Shown: positions 16,337-24,935, counted from the stretch's first letter. The stretch is 64,000 bases of DNA from Streptomyces sp. NBC_00690 (GCF_036226685.1 NZ_CP109009.1:4712001-4776000); one strand, 5' to 3'. Notes: generated by a model from the letters alone, not told the origin. Translations and numbers: made by a program.

Positions 16337-17035
16337 TCAGCGAGCGGGCGACGCTGACCGGCGGCGGTCCGGGCCGCTGAGGATGACCCGGCTGGTCATC
16401 TCCGCGAGGCGGGAGGCGACCCGGTCGCCGACTGCGGCGCGGAGGACGTCGGTGGGCAGGTTGGTGGTGATGAGGGTGGGGAGCATCTGGACGTAGCGGC
16501 GGTTGATCAGCCGGTACATCAGCTCCTCGGTCCACTCGGATTGTTTGGCCGCGCCGAGGTCGTCCAGGATCAGCAGTGGGCAGCGGCCGAGCACCTGGAG
16601 TTCCGCTTCGGGGTCCTGGCCGGGGCGGGGGCGCAGGCGAGCGTTGAGGTCGGCGGTGGTGATGGCTTCCCAGCGCAGGCGGACGCCTGTGGCGAGGAGC
16701 GAGCGGACCGCTCCGTATGCCTGGTGGGTCTTTCCGGTGCCGGTCGGGCCTGTGATCAGCAGCGAGGGCCCGTGGGCGATGCCGCGCGTGCCACTGGGGC
16801 CGGCTCGGCCGGCGTGGGCGACCTGATCCACCCAGGCGGTCACCGCGGAGTTGTCGGCGAGAGCGTGCTGGTAGCGGGGTGGGATGCGGGCGGCAGCCAG
16901 CTCCAGGGCGGTCACGGGCGCCGAAGCGGGCTCCGTCGGAGTGGTGTCGGGGTCGATACCCCGGGCGGCGAGGATGGCTGCGAGCCGGTCGGCCAGAGCG
17001 CCGACCTGCTGGGGTTCTCGGATGGCGGTGGTCAC
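16337..17035 (-). CDS. DnaC/IstB-like ATP-binding protein
   Basis: The 232-residue AAA+ protein starts at GTG 17035, overlapping the stop of the upstream rep-like gene (GTGA). Walker A is GPSLLITGPTGTGKTHQAYG near residue 95 and Walker B is CPLLILDDLGAAKQS near residue 150; sensor-1 sequence LITTNLPTD follows. This is the helicase-loader pattern of phage and plasmid DnaC-like proteins. Together with the preceding gene it makes a two-gene replication module like those of phages, which suggests that the excised element can replicate. Confidence 0.87.
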   Translation of the reverse strand: MTTAIREPQQVGALADRLAAILAARGIDPDTTPTEPASAPVTALELAAARIPPRYQHALADNSAVTAWVDQVAHAGRAGPSGTRGIAHGPSLLITGPTGTGKTHQAYGAVRSLLATGVRLRWEAITTADLNARLRPRPGQDPEAELQVLGRCPLLILDDLGAAKQSEWTEELMYRLINRRYVQMLPTLITTNLPTDVLRAAVGDRVASRLAEMTSRVILSGPDRRRSASPAR

Positions 17036-17949
17036 AGCTCACCGCCGTACGCGGCTTCGACGTCGGTCGGGTTCGTGTAGGTCCGGTGGATGGCATCGGA
17101 AGCGGTGGGTCGCGGAGTGTTCATGGCCTCGTTGACGAGGCTCGGCAGCAGGCTGGCATGCAGGCTCTTGGTCCGCAGTCGGTCGAGTCCGGCCCGGATG
17201 TGGTCGGCGTCGATGCCCTCGGTGAGGAGCTTTCCGACCTCCCGGCCGAGGTGGCCGAGAACGCTGCTCGGTGGGCGGTGGGTGCAGGCGGCGGTGTACT
17301 CGGCGATGAGCTCCTTGGTGGAGACGGCCGGGTGGATGGGGGCGCTCGCGCCCCCCAACGGAGTAGTTCCTAGATCCCTGTTCCTAGGTCCTAGATCCGG
17401 ACCGTGAGGGCTCACGGAGAGGTCCCGGAGTCCTCCCTGAGGCTTCCGCGAAGGCTCACTGAAGCCGCCTTGGCCTGGGATTTCTTCATTCACGGAAGCC
17501 TCCGGCAGTGAGCGTGAGGGCTCGCTGAGTCCTTCCTGAGCCTTCACTGCGGCCTCCGGGGCGGGTCCGTGATCCTGCCGTGAGACCGTGCCGGGTCGGC
17601 CACCGTCATGGTGGGGACAGCCGGGGTGACGAACCCCGCTCGGACGGTTGATCTTCTGATGTTTGGCGAAGGTGACGATGTGCAGGTACCGCTTGCCGTC
17701 GCTGCCCTCGTACCGGCAGATCAGCTCAGCCGTGTCGAGTTGATTGAGGTCGTCCTCGACGCCTACGGGGCCGTGCTCGGGCCGCAGGGACCAGAGCAGT
17801 CCGGCGATGACGGCGGCTTGGTCACGGAAACGCCCGTGGTCGTCGGCCTGGGTCAGCAGGCCGAAGAAGGTCCGCTCGGCGGTGACGGTCACCTCGGCGA
17901 GCGATTCGGAGGAGAAAGCTTCAGGCTTGATGGTCCGTATCCGTGCCAT
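17032..17949 (-). CDS. Replisome-organiser-like protein (phage-type replication initiator)
   Basis: ATG 17949 gives MARIRTIKPEAFSSESLAEV, an opening common to actinobacterial phage and element replication proteins, with a GGCGGGG ribosome site. Residues 1-110 look like a winged-helix domain (FFGLLTQADDHGRFRDQA and ELICRYEGSDGKRYLHIV). A serine/proline-rich, low-complexity linker with SEPSR repeats follows. The C-terminal 90 residues are helical. The layout of N-terminal DNA binding, linker and C-terminal loader-binding domain matches replisome organisers that recruit a DnaC-like loader, which is the next gene. Confidence 0.75.
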   Translation of the reverse strand: MARIRTIKPEAFSSESLAEVTVTAERTFFGLLTQADDHGRFRDQAAVIAGLLWSLRPEHGPVGVEDDLNQLDTAELICRYEGSDGKRYLHIVTFAKHQKINRPSGVRHPGCPHHDGGRPGTVSRQDHGPAPEAAVKAQEGLSEPSRSLPEASVNEEIPGQGGFSEPSRKPQGGLRDLSVSPHGPDLGPRNRDLGTTPLGGASAPIHPAVSTKELIAEYTAACTHRPPSSVLGHLGREVGKLLTEGIDADHIRAGLDRLRTKSLHASLLPSLVNEAMNTPRPTASDAIHRTYTNPTDVEAAYGGEL

Positions 17950-18266
17950 GTCTATCGCCCCGCCTTCGTCGACAGGGCGCGGATGGACAGGGATGCTGCT
18001 ACGGCAGTGGCGGCCGTAGGGTCGGGCACAGGCGTTCCTCACCCGGTGGTTGATGGCTGGCACCATCGCTCACCGTCTTGTTCGTCGCGGAAGGGCGAAT
18101 CGGTAGGGGACACCCGGCTCCCGGTGCGAATGTGCCGGGAGCCGGTTCATTTCCAGGCGCACGTACACACAGCCACACCATCCCGCGAAAGTCCAGACAT
18201 AGCTCTGAACCGCTGTACAACTTTCTGGCGAGGTGGATTTCGGGTGGTGATCAAAACTGTAATCGG

Positions 18267-18488
18267 CGATCCGCTGTTGACGAAATAGCGCCTCTCGGCG
18301 GGCGCATCCGACACCGCGTATCGCGGCGCCCCGTCCACGGGTCAGTGTCCCGATGGGTCACAAGCCGCAGATCAGAGCCGTGATTGACCTCCTCGCTCGC
18401 CCCGGTCCAGGGCCCATGGAAGTCCTGGACCGCCGACTGCGCGATGAAGGGCCGCTATATATAGCGCACGATCCCCGGTTAACGAAAT
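18267..18488 (+). repeat. Two near-identical 20-base direct copies (18267-18286 and 18469-18488)
   Basis: The consensus is CGATCCNCNGTTNACGAAAT; 17 of 20 bases agree. The second copy directly follows the palindrome at 18453-18466 and itself lies in a short inverted repeat (ATCCCCG with CGGGGAT). They could be iterons or operators. Confidence 0.55.
18453..18466. repeat. AT-centred 14-bp palindrome CGCTATATATAGCG
   Basis: It is perfectly self-complementary, with eight consecutive A/T bases in DNA otherwise above 65 percent GC. Such sites are typical of unwinding elements or operators. It is followed after 2 bases by the second 20-base direct copy. Confidence 0.6.
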
Positions 18489-18916
18489 CGGGGATGCGGA
18501 GCTACAAAAATGGGTATGGCGAAACGACCCATTCAATTCAGTCCAGCAGTAATCCCGGCCACCCTCACCATCGAAGCCATCCTCATCCGGCGAAGCGTTG
18601 GTCAATGCCGGCTGGGCGGCCACGGCGCCGCGCCCGGCAACCCGATTCCCTCACGCGTTCAGCGCTCTCGGCATCGCCGCCATGCCGTCGGGCTCACCGA
18701 CATCGCCATGGACCTCAGGGTCCCGTTGCCGGGGTCCCCGCGACGGGGGACCGCCTCGTAGCCCGGTTCTCGCAGAACCGATTCGCCCTTCCGCGACCAG
18801 CGATTCATGGTGACGCACGGGCTGCCAGGCCCCCTACGCGCGCCAGAAGTGGAACCTCCTTGCGCAGAACCGCCCCAATCTCCGCCGCCGCGCTCACCAA
18901 GCCTTCCGCAGGGGAG

Positions 18917-19138
18917 GTGATCCATCAGACCGACCGCCTGCTCACCGCCGACGAGGCCGCCGAACGACTCGGTACAGGTGTGCGTTTCGTCCGGCGCCTC
19001 ATCTCCGAGCGGCGTATCCGCTACGTCAAGCTCGGCAAATACGTCCGTATCCCGGAGAGCGTCCTCACCGCCTTCGTGGAGGAACGGACCGTCGAACCCG
19101 TTCGCGTCCGGCGCTCCCGCTACGGGAGGGCTGCCTGA
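18917..19138 (+). CDS. xis: Excisionase (helix-turn-helix, MerR-like)
   Basis: The protein of about 73 residues has TDRLLTADEAAERLG, VRFVRRLISERRIRYVKLG and YVRIPESVLTAFV, the winged-helix pattern of excisionases of actinobacterial integrative elements. The start is uncertain: GTG 18917 overlaps a GGGGAGG sequence, and a TTG at about 18857 would add 20 residues. It ends with TGATG over the integrase start, so both are translated together. The protein should bend attL/attR DNA and bias the integrase toward excision. Confidence 0.85.
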   Translation: MIHQTDRLLTADEAAERLGTGVRFVRRLISERRIRYVKLGKYVRIPESVLTAFVEERTVEPVRVRRSRYGRAA

Positions 19139-20337
19139 TGGCTCGACCGCGCAAGCGAGCTCCACGTCGCAGCTTTGGGGCGATACGGAAGCTGCCCTCC
19201 GGCCGGTACCAGGCGCGCTATCCCGGCACTGACGGTGTGCTGCGCGCGGCCCCCGAGACATACGAGACGAAGAGTGACGCCGAGGTCTTCCTCTCCCAGG
19301 TCCAGGCCGACCAGACACGCGGTGACTGGATCGACCCGACCGCCGGGGAGGTGCTGTTCGCCGAGTACGCGACGCGCTGGATCGGCGAACGGGGCGTCGC
19401 GCCGACGACGGACGAGCTGTACCGCAGGCTCCTGCGGCTGCACTTGGAGCCGACGTTCGGCGCGCTGCACGTGAACAGGATCAGCCCGGCCCGAGTCCGC
19501 ACCTGGCGGGCCGAGCGGCTCAGGGCCACGGGTTCGACGACGACGGCCAAGGCGTACCGACTGCTCAAAGCCGTCATGGAGACCGCCGTCGAGGACGACA
19601 TGATCCGCAAGAACCCGTGCCGCATCCGGGGAGCCGGCCGGGAGGAAGCGGACGAGCGCCCCGTCGCCTCGGTCGCGCAGGTCTTCGACCTCGCGGAGGC
19701 GATCGGGCTGCGGTGGCGACTGATGGTCCTGCTGGGCGCCTTCGCCTCGATGCGTCCCGAGGAACTCGCCGAGCTCCGCCGCGTCGACGTCGACCTTGAC
19801 GCAGGATCGGTCCGGGTGCGCCGGGCCGCGCCTGAACTGAACACCGGCCGCCGTGTCATCGGTGATCCCAAGTCCCGTGCAGGCAAGAGGGAGATCGTGC
19901 TGCCGGCCTTTGTCCACGCCGATGTGCGTCAGCACCTGGAGTGGTTCGCCGAGCCGGGACCCGACGGGCTCGTCTTCGTGGGAGAGAGGGGCGCGGCTCT
20001 GCGCGGGACCACCTTCGGGCGCAAGTGGCGCAGGGCCCGGGACAAGGTCGGGCTGCCGGAAGAGTTTCGCTTCTACGACCTCCGGCACACGGGCAACACG
20101 CTCGCCGCCGACACCGGCGCCAAGCTGAAGGACCTCATGGTCCGGGCGGGTCAGTCGTCCGAGAAGGCACAGCTGATCTATCAGCACTCCACCAAGGAAC
20201 ATCAGCGCAGGCTCGCCGCGGACATCGACGTCGATGTCCGCCGGCAGCGAGCCGCGGCGACACCGGGCGGTGCGACGGTCCACCCGTTCATCCCCCGCCC
20301 GCCCGCCGCCGCTCCCCCGGCAGCCAGGAGGCGGTGA
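19138..20337 (+). CDS. int: Tyrosine recombinase integrase
   Basis: The 399-residue protein has the three expected parts: an N-terminal arm-binding segment (RSFGAIRKLPSGRYQARY), a core-binding SAM-like domain (about residues 75-170) and the catalytic domain. Active-site features are the box I arginine in MRPEELAELRR near residue 205, the box II region FYDLRHTGNTLA near residue 318 and the tyrosine in AQLIYQHST near residue 345. It is intact. The gene points toward the 3' end of the tRNA-Gly gene 290 bases away, the classical layout for tRNA-integrating elements. A degenerate relative lies at 679-1089. Confidence 0.93.
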   Translation: MARPRKRAPRRSFGAIRKLPSGRYQARYPGTDGVLRAAPETYETKSDAEVFLSQVQADQTRGDWIDPTAGEVLFAEYATRWIGERGVAPTTDELYRRLLRLHLEPTFGALHVNRISPARVRTWRAERLRATGSTTTAKAYRLLKAVMETAVEDDMIRKNPCRIRGAGREEADERPVASVAQVFDLAEAIGLRWRLMVLLGAFASMRPEELAELRRVDVDLDAGSVRVRRAAPELNTGRRVIGDPKSRAGKREIVLPAFVHADVRQHLEWFAEPGPDGLVFVGERGAALRGTTFGRKWRRARDKVGLPEEFRFYDLRHTGNTLAADTGAKLKDLMVRAGQSSEKAQLIYQHSTKEHQRRLAADIDVDVRRQRAAATPGGATVHPFIPRPPAAAPPAARRR

Positions 20338-20593
20338 CTCACCAGATGTTCGATCGAAGCGCCGGACCTCGGCCAGATGGTCCGGCGCTTTGCCATCTCC
20401 GGCTGCTCCGCGCCCGCGTACACCCGCACCGTCAGGCGCGAGTGGTGCACGCCACAGGAAGTCGATCTCGCGGTACGGGTCGGCGGAGCGTCAGCGCTTC
20501 GCGTGGTCGGCGGCGAGGCCCGTTCGGGCACGGCTGACGGTCCCTTATGGCACGCGAATGGCACGGCACCCGAAATTGGTCTAGACAACAAGA

Positions 20594-20620
20594 AAGGCCC
20601 CGGTCTCTGACCAGGGCCTT
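20594..20620 (-). terminator. Terminator downstream of tRNA-Gly
   Basis: The arms AAGGCCC and GGGCCTT with inner GGTC/GACC pair around a 3-base loop with one mismatch. On the minus strand the hairpin is followed by TTTCTTGTTG. It lies 8 bases beyond the tRNA 3' end. The rest of 20338-20628 shows no gene. Confidence 0.75.
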
Positions 20621-20628
20621 CGGTAAAG

Positions 20629-20699
20629 AGCGGGTGACGAGAATCGAACTCGCGCTCTGAGCTTGGGAAGCTCATGTTCTACCATTAAACTACACCCGC
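20629..20699 (-). tRNA. tRNA-Gly (anticodon CCC)
   Basis: On the minus strand the acceptor stem GCGGGTG pairs with CACCCGC. The anticodon stem TGAGC/GCTCA encloses the loop TTCCCAA, giving anticodon CCC, and the T-arm contains GTTCGATTC. CCA is not encoded, as is common in Streptomyces. Its 3' end faces the integrase gene, so it is the likely attachment site. Confidence 0.95.
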
Positions 20700-20920
20700 G
20701 CAATCGACCGCTCACTCGCAGTCGCAACGCCGCTCACTCTACCCCATTCCCGGCCCCCGGCGTGTGAAGCCGGTGGGCTCTTTGTGGGTCGGTGGGGGTG
20801 ATCGGGATGCGGGGCGCGGGAGTTGGGGCGTACCGTGGCGGCTCGGAGTGCCGGTCGTAGTGCCGGGTGGTTGATCCCCTAATGTGGTCGTTCGTCCGCA
20901 TTCTCTGGGGAAGGGACTCG

Positions 20921-21097
20921 ATGGACTTGATGGAGCGCACCGTCGTCCGCTGTGCCGAAGGGCATGTGTTTGCCACCGCCTCGTTTCCGATGCAGCAGCT
21001 CGGTGCTGCGCGGATCGGGCCCGGGCGGCTTGTGCGGTGTCCGCGGTGTGCGCGGCTGCGGAGTGTCGTGCTGGTGGAGTCCGCCGCCAAGCGGTAG
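20921..21097 (+). CDS. Small zinc-ribbon-like protein, 58 aa
   Basis: ATG 20921 follows GGGGAAGGG. The peptide has [15 protein letters not shown] and then [15 protein letters not shown]: a Cys and His in the first half and a CPRC knuckle in the second, compatible with a minimal zinc ribbon. Codon use is Streptomyces-like. It lies just upstream of dcd in the same direction. Function unknown. Confidence 0.75.
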   Translation: MDLMERTVVRCAEGHVFATASFPMQQLGAARIGPGRLVRCPRCARLRSVVLVESAAKR

Positions 21098-21168
21098 ATG
21101 GCCATGAGGGTAGGCGCGCGGAGTCGTCCGAGTGGGGCGGGTCCGCGCGCTCTGCGTATCCTCGGGGG

Positions 21169-21744
21169 GTGCTTCTCTCAGACAAGGACATCCGGGCCGA
21201 GATCGACGCAGGTCGTGTGCGTATCGATCCCTACGACAAATCTATGGTGCAGCCCTCCAGCATCGATGTGCGGCTCGACCGCTACTTCCGGGTGTTCGAG
21301 AATCACCGCTACCCCCATATCGACCCCGCTGTTGAGCAGATCGACCTCACGCGTACCGTCGAGCCGGAGGGGGACGAGGCGTTCATCCTCCACCCCGGTG
21401 AATTCGTGCTCGCATCGAGCTATGAGGTCATTTCGCTGCCCGACGACCTCGCCTCTCGTTTGGAGGGGAAGAGTTCTCTCGGTCGGTTGGGGCTGGTAAC
21501 CCATTCCACCGCGGGCTTCATCGATCCGGGATTCTCCGGGCATGTGACCCTGGAACTCTCGAATTTGGCGACGCTGCCCATCAAGCTCTGGCCCGGGATG
21601 AAGATCGGGCAGCTCTGCATGTTCCGGTTGAGTTCTCCCGCCGAGTTCCCGTACGGCAGTGAGCGCTATGGCTCGCGCTACCAGGGACAGCGTGGGCCGA
21701 CGGCGTCCCGTTCGTTCCAGAACTTCCACCGGACGCAGGTGTGA
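21169..21744 (+). CDS. dcd: dCTP deaminase
   Basis: The 191-residue enzyme starts with [19 protein letters not shown] at GTG 21169 and carries the trimeric dUTPase-fold signature [20 protein letters not shown] with the catalytic Glu, and [10 protein letters not shown] near the start. It deaminates dCTP to dUTP, feeding dTMP synthesis. The usual length of about 190 residues fits. It is followed after 3 bases by a phosphoribosyltransferase gene, forming a small nucleotide-metabolism operon. Confidence 0.95.
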   Translation: MLLSDKDIRAEIDAGRVRIDPYDKSMVQPSSIDVRLDRYFRVFENHRYPHIDPAVEQIDLTRTVEPEGDEAFILHPGEFVLASSYEVISLPDDLASRLEGKSSLGRLGLVTHSTAGFIDPGFSGHVTLELSNLATLPIKLWPGMKIGQLCMFRLSSPAEFPYGSERYGSRYQGQRGPTASRSFQNFHRTQV

Positions 21745-21747
21745 GCC

Positions 21748-22245
21748 GTGGGTGACGTGCGAGAGAATCTGACGTACGAGAAGTTCGGCGGCGCTGTCCG
21801 GGAGCTGGCGCAGACCATCGCGGATGACGGCTACGAGCCCGACATCGTGCTCTCTATTGCCCGGGGTGGTGTCTTCGTCGCGGGTGGGCTGGCCTACGCG
21901 CTCGATTGCAAGAACATCCATCTGGTCAACATCGAGTTCTACACCGGAGTGGGAACCACTCTGGAAATGCCCGTGATGCTCGCTCCCGTGCCGAACGCGA
22001 TCGACTTCTCGGACAAGAAGGTTCTGATCGCCGACGATGTCGCGGACACCGGTAAGACGCTGAAGCTCGTTCACGATTTCTGTGTCGACCATGTCGCGGA
22101 GGTTCGCTCCGCCGTGATTTACGAGAAGTCGCACTCGCTCGTGAAGTGTGAGTACGTCTGGAAGCGTACGGACGACTGGATCAATTTCCCCTGGAGCGTG
22201 GAGAAGCCCGTCGTTCGCAGGCAGGGGCAGGTTCTCGATTCATGA
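21748..22245 (+). CDS. Phosphoribosyltransferase family protein
   Basis: GTG 21748 lies 3 bases after the dcd stop. The 165-residue protein has the type I PRTase PRPP-binding loop KVLIADDVADTGKTLKLV near residue 90 and the earlier VLSIARGGVFVAGGLAYAL. It resembles xanthine/hypoxanthine-type PRTases, so base salvage is the simplest role, but the substrate cannot be read from the motif alone. A strong terminator follows. Confidence 0.88.
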   Translation: MGDVRENLTYEKFGGAVRELAQTIADDGYEPDIVLSIARGGVFVAGGLAYALDCKNIHLVNIEFYTGVGTTLEMPVMLAPVPNAIDFSDKKVLIADDVADTGKTLKLVHDFCVDHVAEVRSAVIYEKSHSLVKCEYVWKRTDDWINFPWSVEKPVVRRQGQVLDS

Positions 22246-22326
22246 GTGTCGGTCCTGTTGAGGGCCACCGCCCCAACGGCTAAGGGCGGTAGGGCCTGAG
22301 CGGGATTCACCAGAGACAGCGAACAC

Positions 22327-22362
22327 GAAAGGGCCCGTCCGGTGAATCGGACGGGCCCTTTC
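22327..22362. terminator. Bidirectional terminator
   Basis: A perfect 15-bp stem (22327-22341 with 22348-22362) has a 6-base loop, and its ends are GAAA and TTTC. It lies between the convergent PRTase and Yip1 genes and can serve both. Confidence 0.9.
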
Positions 22363-22380
22363 AGCGGTTTCTGCGAGGGA

Positions 22381-23262
22381 TCAGAGGGTTCCCAGCTTGA
22401 TGATCGACAGCAGCGCGATGAGCTGGATCGAAGCCGCGCCCAGTGCCTTCGGCCAGGGCAGGTCGTGCGACCTGCTCACCATCAGGGTGAAGAGGGCGCC
22501 CGCGCCCAACCAGGTAGCCCAGCCCAGCAGTTGGACCAGGGAGTTCTCGCCGCCCAGGAAGAGCGCGAACAGCAGTCGCGGCGCATCGGTGATCGACATG
22601 ATCAACATGGAGAGCCCGACGGTCGGCTGCCAGGCTCCGGTGCCGCCGAGTTGGCGTGCGAGCGTATGGGTGACCGCGCCCAGGATGAAGCCGGCGATCA
22701 CCAACGCGACACCCGTGGTCAGCACGTACGGGACCGCCGATGAGAGCGTTGCGTTGATCGTCTCTTCGCGGGCCTTGTCGAAGCCGAAGATGGCGAGCAG
22801 GCCGTATACGAAGGTCACGACCAGCGCCGGACCCCACACCGCGTAGTCCCGCATCTGCCAGAACGTCGCCTTGGGGCGCAGCACGATCCCGCTCAGCAAC
22901 TGCTTCCAGTGCAGCCGGGGACCCGCCGGGGGCGCGGGCGAGCTGCCCGCCTGGTAGGTCGCTCCGTCGCCGTAGGGGTCGTCGATGCTGAACGCCTGGG
23001 TGTGACCCGCGCTGTTCGCGTACGGGTCGTGCTGAGGGGGCCCACCGTGCTGACCGCCGTGGTGCGGGTCACCGAAGTACTCCGGCTCGCCGTACTGCGG
23101 TTGATGGCCCTGCGGGCCTGCGCCTTGGGGCCACTGCGGCGGCTGCTGTGGCTGCCGCGCATACGGCGGCTGGCCGCCGCCACCCGGGTGGGGTGGTGGT
23201 GCCTGTCGAGGTTGCTGCTGCGTGCGGTTGTCCCGGCCGCGTCCGATCCTGAATCCAGCCAC
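22381..23262 (-). CDS. Yip1 family membrane protein with Pro/Gln/Gly-rich N-terminus
   Basis: Start at GTG 23262 gives 293 residues. The first 125 residues are disordered and rich in Gly, Pro, Gln and Tyr. The remainder carries about five hydrophobic segments, from YAVWGPALVVTFVYGLLAIF to IQLIALLSIIKL, the Yip1 domain layout. Bacterial Yip1 proteins have no settled function. The disordered tail may interact with other envelope proteins. Confidence 0.85.
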   Translation of the reverse strand: MAGFRIGRGRDNRTQQQPRQAPPPHPGGGGQPPYARQPQQPPQWPQGAGPQGHQPQYGEPEYFGDPHHGGQHGGPPQHDPYANSAGHTQAFSIDDPYGDGATYQAGSSPAPPAGPRLHWKQLLSGIVLRPKATFWQMRDYAVWGPALVVTFVYGLLAIFGFDKAREETINATLSSAVPYVLTTGVALVIAGFILGAVTHTLARQLGGTGAWQPTVGLSMLIMSITDAPRLLFALFLGGENSLVQLLGWATWLGAGALFTLMVSRSHDLPWPKALGAASIQLIALLSIIKLGTL

Positions 23263-23397
23263 GCCTTTGAACGTACCCGTTCGATCCGTGCGGAGTACCG
23301 GCGCACAGTGGTGAGCGCACCCTTTGCGGCCGACCTGTGACATCCCTTAGGGGAACCCTGGGGGGCCTGCCCCAGGTCCCCGGGGTGCGCGCGGGCC

Positions 23398-24471
23398 TCA
23401 GCGGAGGAAGATCGCGGTACTGAAAGTCACGAGCGGCTCCGTGGCCTTCCTTCGCGTTCCGTAGAGCGCGACCACGTCCGTCCGCTCCTTTTGATGGGTA
23501 CGGACCACCACATCGCGGCGTTTGTCCCCGTCGAAGTCGGCGTAGCGCAGGAAGTCCGTCTCCCCGCCCGCCGGCGCGGGCGCGGCGGGGGGCTTGAGTG
23601 CCTTCGTACGGTAGGGGCCGCCTGCTTCGGCAGGGCCGCGGAGGCCGCCCAGGAGCAGGGTGCCGGTGAATGCCTGGCCCATCTGCGGGGGGCGTTGGGT
23701 GATCACGAGATCGTCGTAGCCGTCGTCGTTGACGTCGGCGTCGCCGGCCGGTGCGGCGAGTGCGGCGCCACCGTCGGGGATCGGTGCGGGTGCGGCCTTG
23801 GGGGCCCCGGCCCTGGTGAAGGGGCCGCGCAGATAGCTGATGCGGCCGGCCGATGCGGTGACGGCGAGGTCCGCGCTGCCGTCCCCGTCGAAATCGCCGC
23901 AGACCGGGTTGTCGGGCCACTCGTCGCCGTAGCGCGCGCGGTCCGGGATGCGCAGGACCACGGCCTTGCCGCCGATGCCGTCCGGGGAGCCGAAGAGCAG
24001 TTGCAGCGGTACGGGCGGGCGGCCGACTCCGTTGTACGGGGGGTCGGTGGCGACCACGAGGTCCGCGAAGCCGTCCCCGTCGAGGTCGCAGGAGACTTCG
24101 GCGTCGAACGCGGCGGGGAGCACGCCTTCGATGGGTGCCGCGTTCTCCCGCACGGTGAGCAGACGGTTCACGGCCGGATCGAGGGCGCGCGGCCCCTCGG
24201 TGCCGTAGACGATGCCGATGCCCGCATCGTCTCCGTGGCTGTCTTGTTCGTCCTTGACCAGGTCATTCAGGACGAGGTCGCGGTGGCCGTCGCCGTTGAA
24301 GTCGTCGGGGAGCTTGCTGCCCTTGCCCTGGGGGATCGGTAGTTGGGGTGCGGGTGTCCGGCTTGCGGTCGGTGGTGCGTCGCCGTTCTTGGCCGATTGA
24401 TCAGGGTCGTCGGTCGCCGAGCAGCCCACCAGAAGGGTGAGGCAGAGGGCCGGGGCGACAGCCCGGACCAT
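23398..24471 (-). CDS. FG-GAP repeat lipoprotein
   Basis: ATG 24471 gives a lipoprotein signal, APALCLTLLVGC, with the lipidated Cys at about residue 16. The mature part has repeated calcium-binding FG-GAP/VCBS loops: DFNGDGHRDLVLND, DLDGDGFADLVVAT, DFDGDGSADLAVTA, DVNDDGYDDLVITQ and DFDGDKRRDVVVRT. These predict an integrin-like beta-propeller exposed on the outer face of the membrane. Function is unknown; such proteins often bind carbohydrate or protein. Ribosome site is weak. Confidence 0.88.
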   Translation of the reverse strand: MVRAVAPALCLTLLVGCSATDDPDQSAKNGDAPPTASRTPAPQLPIPQGKGSKLPDDFNGDGHRDLVLNDLVKDEQDSHGDDAGIGIVYGTEGPRALDPAVNRLLTVRENAAPIEGVLPAAFDAEVSCDLDGDGFADLVVATDPPYNGVGRPPVPLQLLFGSPDGIGGKAVVLRIPDRARYGDEWPDNPVCGDFDGDGSADLAVTASAGRISYLRGPFTRAGAPKAAPAPIPDGGAALAAPAGDADVNDDGYDDLVITQRPPQMGQAFTGTLLLGGLRGPAEAGGPYRTKALKPPAAPAPAGGETDFLRYADFDGDKRRDVVVRTHQKERTDVVALYGTRRKATEPLVTFSTAIFLR

Positions 24472-24935
24472 GGCTTTCGCCCGTGTTGTGGGGGTGGGAC
24501 GGTAGTGGATCAACGCACCGGCCGACCGCCCTTCCCTCGTACGCACCCCGGTCCACCGAGCTCCTGCACCTGTTGCCACGACATCCGTCCCATCTCCGTT
24601 TCGCCGCCCCATGATGCTCCGTCGTGCGAACGTCCGTACAGCCGGGAGGCCATGGATGCGTGGGCGGCTGTCGTTCTGGGTGGAGGGGATCTGTTACGGG
24701 TGAAGTGGGTTGATTGTGAGTTTTATTGAGTGAGGTGGGCTTTGTGCTGAGTGGTAGGGAGGGCGGGGCCAACATTGTTCCGCCGGGGTGGGCACCGCGA
24801 TACCGCTCGCCCGATCGGTGCCGGGGCACACGAAGAGCGGCCGGCACCGCCCTGAGGCAGTGCCGGCCGCTCCACACCAGCGGAACTCGACAGCGAATGG
24901 CAACAACTGGAGCCAACGGCGATCAGGCCGCGGCC
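24472..24935. other. Intergenic with terminator hairpin
   Basis: No gene is seen. An AT-rich patch at about 24709-24735 probably belongs to the lipoprotein promoter on the minus strand. At 24835-24847 and 24860-24872 a perfect 13-bp inverted repeat with a 12-base loop lies 64 bases beyond the Fe-S oxidoreductase stop and probably terminates that gene, though without a T-tract. Confidence 0.65.

Larger units (their letters stand above)
18084..18797. repeat. 21-bp perfect inverted repeat pair (18084-18104 and 18777-18797)
   Basis: Both arms contain the core CGGAAGGGCGAATCGG or its complement, and all 21 bases match. They enclose the whole candidate origin. Chance occurrence of a 21-base match within 1 kb is negligible, so it marks a protein-binding site pair, a past inversion or a duplicated boundary. 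Confidence 0.85.
17950..18916. other. Repeat-rich intergenic region between divergent rep and xis-int, candidate replication origin
   Basis: These 967 bases hold no convincing gene, yet are the most structured part of the element. They contain a 21-bp inverted repeat whose arms lie 672 bases apart, an 11-bp hairpin (18114-18145), two near-identical 20-base direct copies, and an AT-only-centred 14-bp palindrome at 18453-18466. The GC content is locally low. The region must contain the promoters of rep and xis-int, and an origin next to rep genes is expected. Confidence 0.55.
13092..20699. mobile_element. Integrative and mobilizable element at tRNA-Gly; left end not located
   Basis: One contiguous set contains hypothetical gene, relaxase, mobC, candidate oriT, DnaC-like loader, rep-like gene, candidate origin, xis and int, ending at tRNA-Gly. 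No FtsK/TraB-type translocase and no type IV secretion genes are present, so it would need a helper element. I found no second copy of the tRNA 3' end to the left within the window; the left boundary given is only that of the recognisable genes, and the true end may lie left of position 1, which would make the lanthipeptide operon cargo. Confidence 0.75.

Noticed and set aside
18353..18916. Long N-terminal extension of the excisionase
   Set aside because: The upstream 180 codons have no domain, poor codon bias and pass through palindromes and repeats; the conserved excisionase core begins at about 18930.
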